Source: Ixodes scapularis (taxonomy: Eukaryota; Arthropoda; Arachnida; Ixodida; Ixodidae). From it: 64,000 bases of DNA. This document shows, one piece after another, positions 55,425 through 64,000 of this stretch. Where the stretch lies: positions 19,779,085 through 19,843,084 of the forward strand of contig NW_024609839.1 in assembly GCF_016920785.2 (NCBI RefSeq), given 5' to 3'. Position 1 is the first letter of the stretch. Each line of letters starts with the position of its first letter. Below the pieces are notes generated by a model. That model worked only from the letters and a program-made list of their open reading frames with translations, ran no database searches and had not been told where the DNA came from. The position numbers and the translations under genes are program-made.

Positions 55425-55640
55425 TGTGTCAGCGTGGCGTCGATCGATTTGGCCGACAAAGAGACACAGTTCTTGCGATCAGTGGCGTGGCTTGGGATTG
55501 GTTGAATGGCGCGATGATGCAGAGTATTTATACCTTTATTTTCTGACGATTAAACCAGTTGAAGTTAGCGCATTGTGTTGTCTCGTTCCTACTCTTCGTC
55601 CCTGTCGTGACGCGCTATTATGTTCTCCAAATAAAGCGTT

Positions 55641-55979
55641 CTTAGAGAACGCGTAAAATGCTACCCCTGTGTTATATCCTTCTGAAAAGAGTTGATTTAG
55701 TGGTTTTCGATGATGCTCAGCAAGTTTCTAATTGAAACCATGTGTTCATTTTCAGTAATTAAAAGTTAATTAACAAATTGTATTTAATTATCCGACTGAT
55801 CGTTACGATCAGGTCCCTATACTGCGTACCCCTGGTCGTATAACTAACCTGCACAAACCACAGAAGTGTAGCTTTCACAACCTTTTTCAACAAATATGTA
55901 AAGCTTAAAAAAATTACCCTGTGTAAGAGTGAAAAGGCAGCATGAAGGAGCCATATGGCTGCACCACGGTGGTATTTCA
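55641..55979. other. No gene recognised
   Basis: AT-rich spacer between the Penelope-like element and a short tandem array. Confidence 0.4.
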
Positions 55980-55983
55980 TTTT

Positions 55984-56200
55984 TGCTGGTATAGGATGTC
56001 CCATATTACGTTATGCTTGTATGGTTCCGTCCGCCTGCATGGATCCGTGCGCCTACAGTTCCGCAATATTCCACCCCGCTGGTATAGGATGTCCCATAAT
56101 ACGACAGGCTTGTATGGTTCCGCCAGTTCCGCCTTAATCCACTATGCTGGGGCCGCCTTTTCGCTGGTATAGGACGGCCCATATTACGGTTACGCTTGTA
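55984..56200. repeat. Tandem repeat of about 85-95 bp, three units
   Basis: GCTGGTATAGGATGTCCCATA followed by TTACG…GCTTGTATGGTTCCG recurs at about 55984, 56077 and 56163 (the third has GGACGGCCCAT and ends CTTGTATGACGC). The spacing varies because the second half of the unit contains internal CCG(C/T)CTGCATGGATCCGTGCG repeats. No coding capacity. Confidence 0.7.
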
Positions 56201-56274
56201 TGACGCTTTTCCATCTTCTTTCCGTCATCAAAAATTTCCAACAGGGTAGTAGTGCATTTTTGCTTCGTTTGCAT

Positions 56275-56306
56275 ATGTTTTCACATATGCGCACATATGT
56301 GAAAAT
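56275..56306. repeat. Short perfect palindrome
   Basis: TTTTCACATATG and CATATGTGAAAA are separated by CGCA (about 56278-56305). A 12-bp perfect arm is notable, but too short to classify. Confidence 0.5.
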
Positions 56307-56344
56307 GTGCGCATCGATTGGCTCAAGCTTTCATCATCCTCAGG

Positions 56345-57650
56345 GTAAGATAACACATCATCGAAGATTCTAAAAAATCTTAAGATTGCATCTAGTGATA
56401 TTTTGCAACTGATATTTAATCAGTCACTGTCCGAAGGTTGCCTCCCATCCGATTGGAAAGTAGGTAGGGTTGTTTCAGTCCACAAAAGTGATGATCGTTC
56501 CTTGCCTTCTAACTATCGTCCCATTTCACAAACTTCCGTTCTATCTAAACTTCTTGAACATATTTATTCGCACATAATGTCGCATTTAGATTACAATGAC
56601 TTCTACCATCACCAACATGGCTTTCGCAAAGGTTACTCTTGTGAGACGGAACTCTTTGAATTTACATATGACCTTCATTGCAGCCTTCAATCTCGCACCG
56701 AAACAGACGCAATATTTTGAGACTTCTCCGAGGCATTTGATTGTGTCCCACATATTCGTTTAATCCCTAAACTTCCTCGCCTTCATCTAGACCCCCACGT
56801 CTTAATGTGGATATGTAATTTTCTTGACTCGCGAATGCAGTACACAGTCATAAATGGGTACGAATCTGATTTAATTAATGTCAAATCTGGCGTGCCCCAG
56901 GGCACAGTCCTTTGGCCTCTTCTTTTTCTAATATTTACTAATGACCTTCCAAATTATACTTCTCGCATACGTATTTCTGCAGACGACTGTGTTCTATATC
57001 GCGAGATCACTTCACCTAATGACCGCAAACTCATCCAAAAGGACTTAGATAATATATCTCAGTGGTGTAACAACTGGTTGATGCCACTAAATAAATCTAA
57101 ATGCAAATTATTCCACTTTTTTCGTAAAAGAGTTCCTTCCTCCTTTCAGTGTGTGCTGGGCGACGAGATTGTTAAAGAAGTCGGTAGGTATAAATATCTC
57201 GGTGTCGTACAAAATTCCAATATGACATGGATAAATCACATTAACAAAATTTTTTCGGACACAGCAAGGACCCTTGGTTACATCCGGCGTTGCGTGAATG
57301 CTGCTCCTCCAAAGCTTAGAAAACTTACATACGAAACCTTCATTCGACCAAAATTGGAATATGCATCTACAATATGGAATCCGCACCAAAATTGCTTGAT
57401 CACCCAACTCGAAGCAATTCAAAACCGAGCAACCCGCTACATTTTATCAAACTGTGACTACAAAAACAATGTCTCTGCGATGAGAACGAGCCTAAATTTA
57501 TCAACTCTGGAGGTACGCCGCAAGGTTGCACGTCTTTGCTTACTCCATCAACTTCACCACTACCATCCCACTGTTCGAAGCTCATTTCTGCGCACTCTCG
57601 CACGGTCATGTCGTCGGCTCAATAACTCTTACAATTTTCAACGTAAATAG
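56345..57650 (+). pseudogene. LINE H reverse transcriptase with one stop
   Basis: RT blocks in order: SVHKSDDRSLPSNYRPISQT, HQHGFRKGYSCETELFEFT, DFSEAFDCVPH (A), GVPQGTVLWPLLFLIFTNDL (B), SADDCVLYREI (C; the usual Y-A-D-D is S-A-D-D), GRYKYLGVVQNSNMTW (E) and PKLEYASTIWNPH. An in-frame TGA at 56718-56720 falls just before motif A. Otherwise the frame is open to 57650, so decay has only begun. Confidence 0.8.
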
Positions 57651-57945
57651 GGTTCCAGTAATGCCTTTAACAAATCATTTCTCCCACTCACAATTGTGGA
57701 CTGGAACAGTTTTCCAGAATCGCTCATTACAATAACTGACCCTGTGTTTTTCAAAAGCTCCATCATGTTGTATTTTTCAAACCAAGTTAGGTTTTTTTAG
57801 CTACGTTGCATGAGTGTGCGTTGTTATATATTTTTATGTTTTTTTTTTCATTTCTTGTATAATTTCTTGTGTTGCCCCCTCCTTATGTAATGCCCTCGAA
57901 AGAGGACGCTTAAGGATCAATAAATGAAATGAAATGAAATTTATA
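56345..57945 (+). mobile_element. 5'-truncated CR1/L2-like LINE (LINE H)
   Basis: It begins within the region before the RT (SSKILKNLKIASSDILQLI), runs through the RT, and ends with a 3' UTR containing CCCCTCCTTATGTAATGCCC and AATAAATGAAATGAAATGAAAT, a short-repeat tail typical of this clade. There is no endonuclease. It is related to LINE G at 34545 by its HKS…NYRP(I/V)S block. Confidence 0.85.
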
Positions 57946-58594
57946 GAAGCAACCTCAGGTTTCTGGGACACGCACGCGCCGCAACCGATTCCGCCATTTG
58001 TACTCAGGGTTTTATTTATATCTGCACGATTTACATTTCGACACGCTCTGCCACGTTACGGACAATTGCTATTTATGGAAGCATAGATAAAAACATGAAA
58101 ATGATGATGATAGTCACCGACAGCTGAAGAAACGCACGGTGTGGCTTCTTTTTGCTTCGTGATTCGTTCTTCGACGTTAGTAACACTTTATACCGAGATC
58201 TCATTGGCTGCGGAGCCAAAATTTGAGGTGCAGGAATTGCCGTGCCCTGCGTTCCTTAAGCTCTCAGTGCCTATGACTGTATAGACCTACTCATCTCTCT
58301 GACGTCACACCGCTGCAGTGGCGCTGCTATCGCTGCACACGCGCAGGGCTCACACCCGCGGTGTGAGCAAACAATCAAAAGCTTATTTGTAAAAAAAAAA
58401 TAAAAACTGTTGGTGTACACTGCCGAAATGTATCTGTGAAACGGCTTCTGTTTCACGCCATTGAATAACGGGATAACATCAGAGGTAAAATTGTTGTATC
58501 ATCGGGGGCTGTTTTTTTCCGTAGTCATGGTGATGTCGCACCAGCGGGTACAGAGGATGTCTTGTGTTCTAGCTTAGTCACCGGTAGCGGGAAC
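57946..58594. other. No gene recognised
   Basis: Spacer between LINE H and a hAT-like element. No domain or repeat is evident. Confidence 0.4.
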
Positions 58595-59868
58595 CAGCGT
58601 TGGTGGCGTAACGCGCTACAAGGGAGGGTGCTACGGGGAACCCGTTACCTTTTTTTTTGTAACGTAGTAGCGTACTCGTTACGTTTTTGTTTCTTTTTCA
58701 AAACAGTACCGATTAACGTAGTTACGTTACTTCGAGTAACGGGGAACGTAGTCGCCTTACTCGTTGCGTCTTTGATATTTAAAAGAATACACTTCATTTT
58801 TTTGTGTGTTTGGTGGCTAGTTATATGATTTCTTGCACTCATGCTACATACCTTCAAAATCAAAACCGTCAAAAAGAAGAAAAACAAATTACGTGTTTTT
58901 TATGGACATTCTTTTTCTTCAAATATGGTGCTTATGTATACCTGTAACAACTCAGTAAAACGTCTAATTTAATTTCCACGAAAAAAAAAATCAGCTACAC
59001 AAAAGTAAAGCACCGCTCACACACTTGCAACCGAGTTGGACCGAGAGAAAAGGATCGGTTTTTAGCCTCTTTCGACAGCGTAGGACCTGCGCTATAGAAG
59101 CTCATTTGGTCCTACGCCGTCGCAAGAGGCTTAGAAACTGGTCTTGTCTCCCTCTGTCCTACTCGGTTGCAAGTGTGTGAACGGCGCTTAAAGGGACACT
59201 GGCATACCTCAATTTTTTTTTTTTAGTTTCTTTAGACGATTTATTGTGGTTTCAGAAGACTACCCAATTAATATTTCGCTACAGCGTCACATATATTTTT
59301 AATAAAGCCAAAAAAACACCGAAACTGGACTGGGGAGAAAGAAGAAATATAGAGCAGGAGAAAGTTGGCAAAACTCACATGGCTGTGTAACTTGTTATTT
59401 TCCTTTCAACGTAATTGCAGTTCTTTAAAAGCCACAAAAATGGGCCTAATATTTATTTTCTATTGTTAATATTGTGTGTGTGCCTTCGATGATCCACGAC
59501 TCTGATTATATTTGGTGGTTGTGTCTAAACCACAGAAAACAACTCGTGACCACGGAGAAGAGAGTGAGCGCGACCCAAACCGGCCAGTTCTCGATCGGCG
59601 GTTTTCGGGCGGGAAGGAAACGAATATCGAGCCGCAAATTAGTTTTTGGGTAGTTGGGCTCTCATAAGTCATCTGCTAACAAAAACCTTGGCGAGCCTAA
59701 ATACCCTGTCAGCGTCCCTTTAACGTGCGTTACTTTTTTTTATCGGTAACGATATCGGTGAGGCGTTTCTTTTGTTTTTAAGGTAACTTAGGTATGTAAC
59801 GCGTTTCTTTTATTTTCACGTAACGAGTAACGTGTATTGTTACTTTTTCATAACGCCAACAACACTTG
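58595..59868. mobile_element. hAT-like element with GTAACG subterminal repeats
   Basis: The left end CAGCGTTGGTGGCGTAACG is inverted at the right end (CATAACGCCAACAACACTTG). Both flanks are dense in GTAACG/CGTTAC words (58660-58770 and 59725-59850). CA(A)GTGTTG(G/T) termini with GTAACG clusters are seen in hAT families of several animals. A clean 8-bp target duplication was not found. A TTAA-bounded element (59188-59723) sits inside. Confidence 0.5.
59188..59723. mobile_element. TTAA-bounded inverted-repeat element, copy 3
   Basis: It begins TTAAAGGGACACTGGCA and ends TGTCAGCGTCCCTTTAA, 536 bp. Long internal blocks match copy 1 (10336-11995), for example GACTACCCAATTAATATTT and TCGGCGGTTTTCGGGCGG. 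It lacks the 1.1 kb of extra material of copy 1, so it is probably closer to the compact family form. Non-coding. Confidence 0.8.
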
Positions 59869-60496
59869 CGGAGACGCGGAAGCGCGTAACATCGGGTGGT
59901 GCATTCACACCGGAAGCGGATCACCGTTCGCGAAGCGGTTGCGGATGCAATTGACTCAGTAAGTGTGACCTCATAGGTCCAAACAAACCATTGCTAGGGT
60001 CGTTGTTATGGACAAATACGTGTGGCTAGGTTTCGCCACGAAAACCCGACCGTTTAAACATCAGGAGTAGCATTGAAACTATTAACAATCACACATATAG
60101 ACAACTTGAATGTCATATATGTATGTTTCGACAGAAGTGCGCCGGTAATCGCTTGTTTATGAAACATTTACGACTGCAACTTACAGTCCTCAAGATGCCT
60201 GCAGCAGACGACGAATGCAAGAAGTATGCCGTCTGCCACACACTGGCCGGCCAAGCCGGCGCCGTCGTTTGAATCGTGTGCATAAAGACGATATTTTGAT
60301 ATTGCATTTGTTTGAAATACAATAAGTTCCCGACACTTATAAGAATTCATAGTGGCGTGCGATGCGATGCGCTGCAATGAGATGATGTGAAGGTGCGATG
60401 CGAGATGATCGTCTGCTAAAAGATCGCATTGCGCCCGTGAGAAAAGCACTTCAGGCGATCGGTTGAGATTCCAAATTTTGTTTATGGACTCGCGCT
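59869..60496. other. No gene recognised
   Basis: Short frames only; nothing identifiable. Repeated GATGCGATGCG-like words at 60358-60410 are minor low-complexity sequence. Confidence 0.4.
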
Positions 60497-60583
60497 ATGG
60501 GAGGCTGCATTGTACCTGGTTGTAACCATCCCCAGATTTCCGCAAGACCCCAAACCGCGAAACAACTAGATATAAAAACATAA
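60497..60583 (+). pseudogene. Possible THAP-domain start
   Basis: ATG opens MGGCIVPGCNHPQISARPQT, with C-x4-C as at the start of THAP domains, and a TAA follows after 28 codons. No later THAP blocks were recognised. It could be a first exon, a relic or a coincidence. Confidence 0.2.
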
Positions 60584-60817
60584 GGGGAGTACATGTAGCA
60601 CTGTTGGACAGTTAAGATGCATTTTACGATGAATTTTTACAGATTGTTCTCGCACCGCGGGTTTCATGGAGATCTTCACCAAAAAAGCACATCCACGGAA
60701 TTTGATGTACTAGCTATATATACCAAGGAAAAAAATCAGAATACTGCGAAATCGCGATATATATGCAATTCTTTATTAACCTCGCAACTTCAATAATAAT
60801 AATAATGAACGACTTAC

Positions 60818-60994
60818 CTCGACGGCGTACAATTTGTTTCTCATGCTGGCCTGCACTAAGCCGGTAATGCACTTCAGGTCGTCGTCGTAACTGATCTGGA
60901 TGACGTGGTTTGCTTTTACAGCATTTTCACCCCAATGAACTATGCTGGGTTCTTCACAGAAAAAGACGCACACTGCGGAGGCCTCTACGGCCAT
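60818..60994 (-). CDS. Candidate first coding exon, 59 codons
   Basis: ATG in good context (GCCATGG) opens a 177-bp frame that ends exactly at a consensus GTAAGT donor. The peptide begins MAVEASAVCVFFCEEPSIVH and ends ITGLVQASMRNKLYAVE. The ending resembles the (V/I)-x-A-S-M-x-x-x-x-Y-x-V segment that precedes SWIM zinc fingers in arthropod proteins of transposon or YqaJ-nuclease type, but the match is short. Later exons would lie below 60817 on the minus strand; none was recognised in the next 1.2 kb. Confidence 0.4.
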
Positions 60995-61680
60995 GGCGAT
61001 GCACTGGTTTTAGTCGTTATTTACCGACGCCTATGAAGACGCCCGCTGCAACAGATACGAGGAAATCTATTGTGCCATCTGCTACCAAAGCAAAGCGGAG
61101 TGTAATACTTCAGAGATGGCTTTCATTGTTGCAGTACGACACTTAGACGACAAGAACATCTTCATATTTAGATATCAAGAAGTTAGGTTGCTTACAAAAA
61201 TTATTTACTTACTTGTAAGCAACAATCTAGCCTCATGTGGAGTCTCCATGCATTAGTCCATTGCAACGTCCCTAGCAACGGTTTGTTTGGACCCAGACGC
61301 CATGTTGTCACGTAGTCACTTACGGGGTCCATTCGCGAGTGACCCCGTTCAGACTCGCCCAGAGGCGTTTGGCGGTTTTTCGGCGATCACGAGTGATCTT
61401 TTGAGACTTGCATTTGGCAACCCTGTTTTACAATCCAAAATCCAATTTAATCCACGATCTAAAACCAAAAGTTTGCTATTTTAGCACTCTGAAGGTTTTT
61501 CTTCGGGATGTTCGCACGAGCGAATTCAGGCAACGAAAGAAGAGGCATGAACCCGCAAAACTCGCCTGCGATCCTTCGACTTCGCCCACAAGCAAAGCCC
61601 AGCTAGGCGCGCCTTGCTGACTCAGAAGATGCCCCCGACGTCTTCTTCGAAGTGGACACTTCCCGCATAAGTAGCTGACC
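60995..61680. other. No gene recognised
   Basis: This stretch lies upstream of the minus-strand exon at 60994, so it would contain its promoter if that gene is real. No TATA or repeat stands out. Confidence 0.35.
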
Positions 61681-61689
61681 TGGTCATGA

Positions 61690-61830
61690 GCGTACCAACC
61701 GGGGGGGAGGGGGGGGGGGGCACTTGCCCCCCCCCCCGAGTTTTCAGAGTGTGTGGGGAAGGGGGGGGGGGGGGCAAGACATGTGTTTTGCCCCGCCCCT
61801 CCCCCCCCCTCCCGAAACGGCCGCCACTGG
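61690..61830. mobile_element. G/C-run foldback ending in CCGCCACTGG
   Basis: GGGGGGGAGGGGGG…CCCCCCCCCCC and a second G-run/C-run pair with CAAGACATGTGTTTTG between them form nested inverted tracts. The right side ends GCCGCCACTGG, resembling the CAGTGGCG terminus at 1521, 13276 and 28350. Frames crossing it are compositional. Confidence 0.35.
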
Positions 61831-62035
61831 GAAGGGCGAACACTGGGCGGCGGCGCCCAAGGAGGCTGCAAAAGAAGTTTGCTGGAGTGGAGGGGGCGCT
61901 CGTCAAGTGAAGCCGGCGGCCGCCCTTTTGCCGTGGGAAGAAAACGCGCCTGAGGGGGGTGAACGCGGTCTTTGTTGTAGACTAAAAGCAAGTGAAAACT
62001 GGCGAAGAGGGCTTGTAAACAAAACTCCTACAAGA

Positions 62036-62394
62036 ATGATTTGGTCCTGTGTTGGATATGGATGTACCAATAGGGCGAAGAAGGGGCAGGGATCACATTA
62101 GACTTGTAAGCACAATGAGAATGGGGTTGCAATCGAGGTTCCCTACACTTTGACAATGCTCGGCGATTTGGCGTTTGCGCACGATAATTAACAGCCTTGT
62201 AGTCATTAACAGATTTCCAAAGGATTTGGGAGCAAGCCATTCTTTGTAAACGCTTGCAAGCAAAAGACGGAGATCGTTTGTGGTCCGTGCGTTTCGCACC
62301 GGAGTGCTTCGACCGCACCGGACAAACGACGCGACTGCGGCCTGGGAGTGTGCCCAGTGTGTTCCCTGCCTTTCCAATGCCTCTCCAGAAGCCA
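62036..62394 (+). pseudogene. THAP domain, two exons, frameshifted
   Basis: Exon 1 reads MIWSCVGYGCTNRAKKGQ (C-x4-C) and, after a shift, GITLD before a GTAAGC donor. Exon 2 (acceptor CATTAACAG) continues FPKD, which completes the family's (S/T)-F-H-x-F-P block across the splice. Shifted frames then give FVNACK (the W-x-x-A block) and KDGDRLWSVRFAPECFDRTG. The domain closes with RLRPGSVPSVFPAFP (the A-V-P-x-F motif), before a GTGAGT donor. Frame changes within exon 2 and a missing C-x-x-H histidine indicate a pseudogene. Confidence 0.65.
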
Positions 62395-62439
62395 GTGAGT
62401 AGTCAAAAGGGGAATTGTGACAGTAAGATTAATGTTTAG

Positions 62440-62600
62440 GGCTTATCACGAGTAAGTTCGTGACGCTGGATGTGTGTGTCAGTTCGTGACGTGACTGGAG
62501 TCAGTTCGTGAAGCTGGATGTGTGTGTCAGTTTGTGACGACTGGATGTGTGTGCGTACGTGCGTGTGTGCGTGCGCGTGTGTGTGAGAGAGAGAAATAAA
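62440..62600. repeat. Short GT-rich tandem repeat
   Basis: CAGTTCGTGAC(G) and GGATGTGTGTG words alternate four times (62455-62550), followed by a GTGCGTGTGTGCGTGCG tract. Unit length is irregular (about 24-26 bp). Confidence 0.7.
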
Positions 62601-62796
62601 GAGGGTGTAATGGCTTTCTACAACTTTTTTTTCACCCATAGTTTTTGCTTCACGTGTAGCCAGTAGGCTGTGACGTCATCTTTTTTGGCTCTGTTTTACG
62701 CGTCTAGTGTGCTTGTAGCTTGGCACTCAGGAAGCACACGTATGCTTTCAATAACAGGTTAAAAGGAAGCGGCCGGCACCCAAGCATCGATACTGC

Positions 62797-63117
62797 ATGG
62801 TCGCTGCGACTGCTGACATGGCCAAAGCGGGGGGAGAGCTGCCTGGAAATCCACCTACCAAGCAATGGTATCAAAACAAAGTGCGCGCCACTGAAGAGCA
62901 AGTTGCACAAGTTCAAGCACTGAGTGCATCAGTGGCTGACGGTTTCGACTTCTGCAAGCAGGTGCTCAAGCTGCCGCAGTTAAAAGGAGCAAATGCAACA
63001 GGCGAAATTCCCCATAATTTTCGACCACCTGTTCGACGTCCTCAATTCTAGGAACCCGTTGGCAAAATCCTACAAGGCGGCCTTACGAGAGCAGAATGAA
63101 GCACATACCCAGCAATG
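62797..63117 (+). pseudogene. P-element-like transposase core fragment
   Basis: The first frame from ATG 62797 contains NKVRATEEQVAQVQALSASV and ADGFDFCKQVLKLPQLKGAN, matching the (K)M-x-V-x-x-A-x-Q-x-x-S-x-S-V-A block of P-element transposases. After a one-base shift near 63005 the sequence reads FDHLFDVLNSRNPLAKSYKA and ALREQNEAHTQQ, the conserved F-D-x-L-N-S-R-N block. It ends at a TGA at 63115-63117. The GTP-binding insertion and C-terminal part are missing. Confidence 0.5.
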
Positions 63118-63580
63118 AGGGACATGGCCCACTTGCGCCATCTATCTTTGTACGCCGGCACCCTGTCAAAATTTCAATGGGAAAATTCGTTTTCTCGTTA
63201 TAAAATAACAATGGGCGCACAGTTATCAAAGTTACACCAGACATGGGTTCTTGATGAGCGTTGACATCACCTCCACACAAAAAAAAAATCATAAAAAGAG
63301 CGGAAAGTGGTTCCAAATGCGATTAAAATTTTGGTCAGTGTGTATGGGAAATCTCGAGAGAGAGACGAACTTTGCGGTATTAAATTATTCTAAACAGAAC
63401 CCCCCAGAAAAGTAATCGATGATTAAAGAGGCCGGGACTATGCGCGACTCCTTTAGCCAAGTAGGTTCACGGTAGTGCCATTCAGAAAGGCTCTTGAACG
63501 CATTTTGCACAACATACCCCCCCAAGCCGCGCCGGACAACCACACACAAGGTCATAACCAAGCTTTATGCCGTCACAGCC
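63118..63580. other. No gene recognised
   Basis: Unassigned sequence after the P-element-like relic. Confidence 0.4.
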
Positions 63581-63584
63581 GTCT

Positions 63585-63665
63585 GCGGTCGTGGCGCAGC
63601 GGTTATCACGCCGGGCATCTATTGTCGCGTAGCGGTTCGCGAGCCTGGGTACGAACTCTCTAGGG
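63585..63665 (+). mobile_element. tRNA-like SINE head (fragment)
   Basis: GTGGCGCAGCGGTTATCACG is a good A box, and GGGTACGAACTC a diverged B box about 45 bp later. The intervening region contains a second CGCGTAGCGGTTCGCGAG copy-like segment. No SINE body or target duplication follows, so it is a fragment or a tRNA pseudogene. Confidence 0.4.
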
Positions 63666-64000
63666 GCTGACATAAATTATTCCCTTTCGTCATGCTTTTA
63701 TTATATTTATTATATACATCGACCCGCAGATTACAACCTATTTTCGCATTTGAGTAGGTTTGGCGCGTCACTGCTGAATATTTATATCTTTTTGTCTGCA
63801 TATTTCGCATGCATTTGTTTACACTCTTGAAAACCAGCACGAAGTTACTTGTCGCAATTTCAATACGGTGCGTTATTGGGGTCTTCGGTTTTGCGTTCTC
63901 TATATTTGAAAAAATCGGGCACTATTCTTATACCCGATAATCCGGAAGAATCGGGTTTTTTAAAGAGTCATTCCAAAATTCGGGTCTTGACGAGTTATAT
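63666..64000. other. No gene recognised
   Basis: AT-rich sequence. Near the end, ATCGGGCACTATTC…CGATAATCC…GAATCGGG contains repeated CGGG/CCCG words that may belong to an element continuing beyond the window. Confidence 0.35.

Larger units (their letters stand above)
54100..55640 (+). mobile_element. Penelope-like element, 5'-truncated
   Basis: Order: RT from motif A to the thumb, linker, C-terminal GIY-YIG endonuclease, and 3' UTR ending near 55637 with CCAAATAAAG. The first 112 bp (54103-54214) are repeated directly at 54215-54326. Combined with the inverted 3' fragment upstream, this gives the head-to-head partial copies often produced by Penelope-like retrotransposition. Confidence 0.8.
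62036..63117 (+). mobile_element. P-element-like transposon relic (THAP plus transposase core)
   Basis: Two THAP exons (62036-62105 and 62213-62394) are followed on the same strand by a transposase-core fragment (about 62797-63117). THAP domain followed by an RNase-H-like core is the architecture of P-element transposases and of THAP9. Several frameshifts separate the recognisable blocks, so the relic is dead. Terminal inverted repeats were not identified. Confidence 0.55.

Noticed and set aside
61476..62101. Proline- and glycine-rich frames on both strands
   Set aside because: They are produced by G and C homopolymers. The minus frame overlaps the first exon of the P-element-like relic, which explains that part better.

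Overview
The window looks like non-coding, transposon-saturated nuclear DNA of an arthropod, most likely a hard tick (Ixodida). This is an inference. It rests on introns and splice sites, SINE copies that resemble the tick tRNA-derived Ruka family, the mixture of LINE, Penelope, hAT, P-element/THAP and foldback elements, and one divergent ionotropic receptor gene of the chemosensory type expanded in ticks. Nothing suggests a bacterial or organellar origin.

The one convincing intact gene is a single-exon ionotropic receptor on the minus strand (47789-49726, 645 aa). Its 3' side carries a young SINE insertion with 12-bp target duplications. Less certain host exons are a 59-codon first exon with a clean donor (60818-60994, minus), a 36-codon terminal exon (10039-10149, plus) and a possible first exon at 2053-2115.

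Layout: 1-2.7 kb, simple repeats and a foldback relic. 2.7-6.4 kb, minus-strand LINE broken by a foldback MITE and a G/C-flanked insertion. 7.6-8.4 kb, two-exon THAP pseudogene. 10.3-12.9 kb, two TTAA-bounded elements, the first carrying a THAP relic and a tRNA-Val-like sequence. 13.3-17.3 kb, small DNA elements including a pogo-like one. 18.65-19.86 kb, 62-bp satellite with higher-order structure. 20.7-22.1 kb, four palindromic MITEs. 22.3-31.7 kb, a minus-strand LINE split by a 6.6-kb foldback-like element, which contains a hAT-like element with 8-bp target duplications, which in turn contains another inverted-repeat element. 32.3-38.1 kb, two head-to-head LINEs, the plus one fused in frame to a third LINE with an RNase H domain. 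40.7-41.1 kb, Myb/SANT-like relic. 41.6-43.5 kb, Gypsy-like integrase and 3' LTR interrupted by a MITE. 53.4-55.6 kb, inverted Penelope-like copies. 56.3-57.9 kb, CR1/L2-like LINE. 58.6-59.9 kb, hAT-like element holding a third TTAA-bounded copy. 62.0-63.1 kb, P-element-like relic (two THAP exons plus transposase core).

Nearly all transposon reading frames are broken by stops or frameshifts, so the region reads as an accumulation site for dead elements around a receptor gene. Family assignments come from motifs recognised by eye. Homology searches, splice evidence and copy numbers could not be run.
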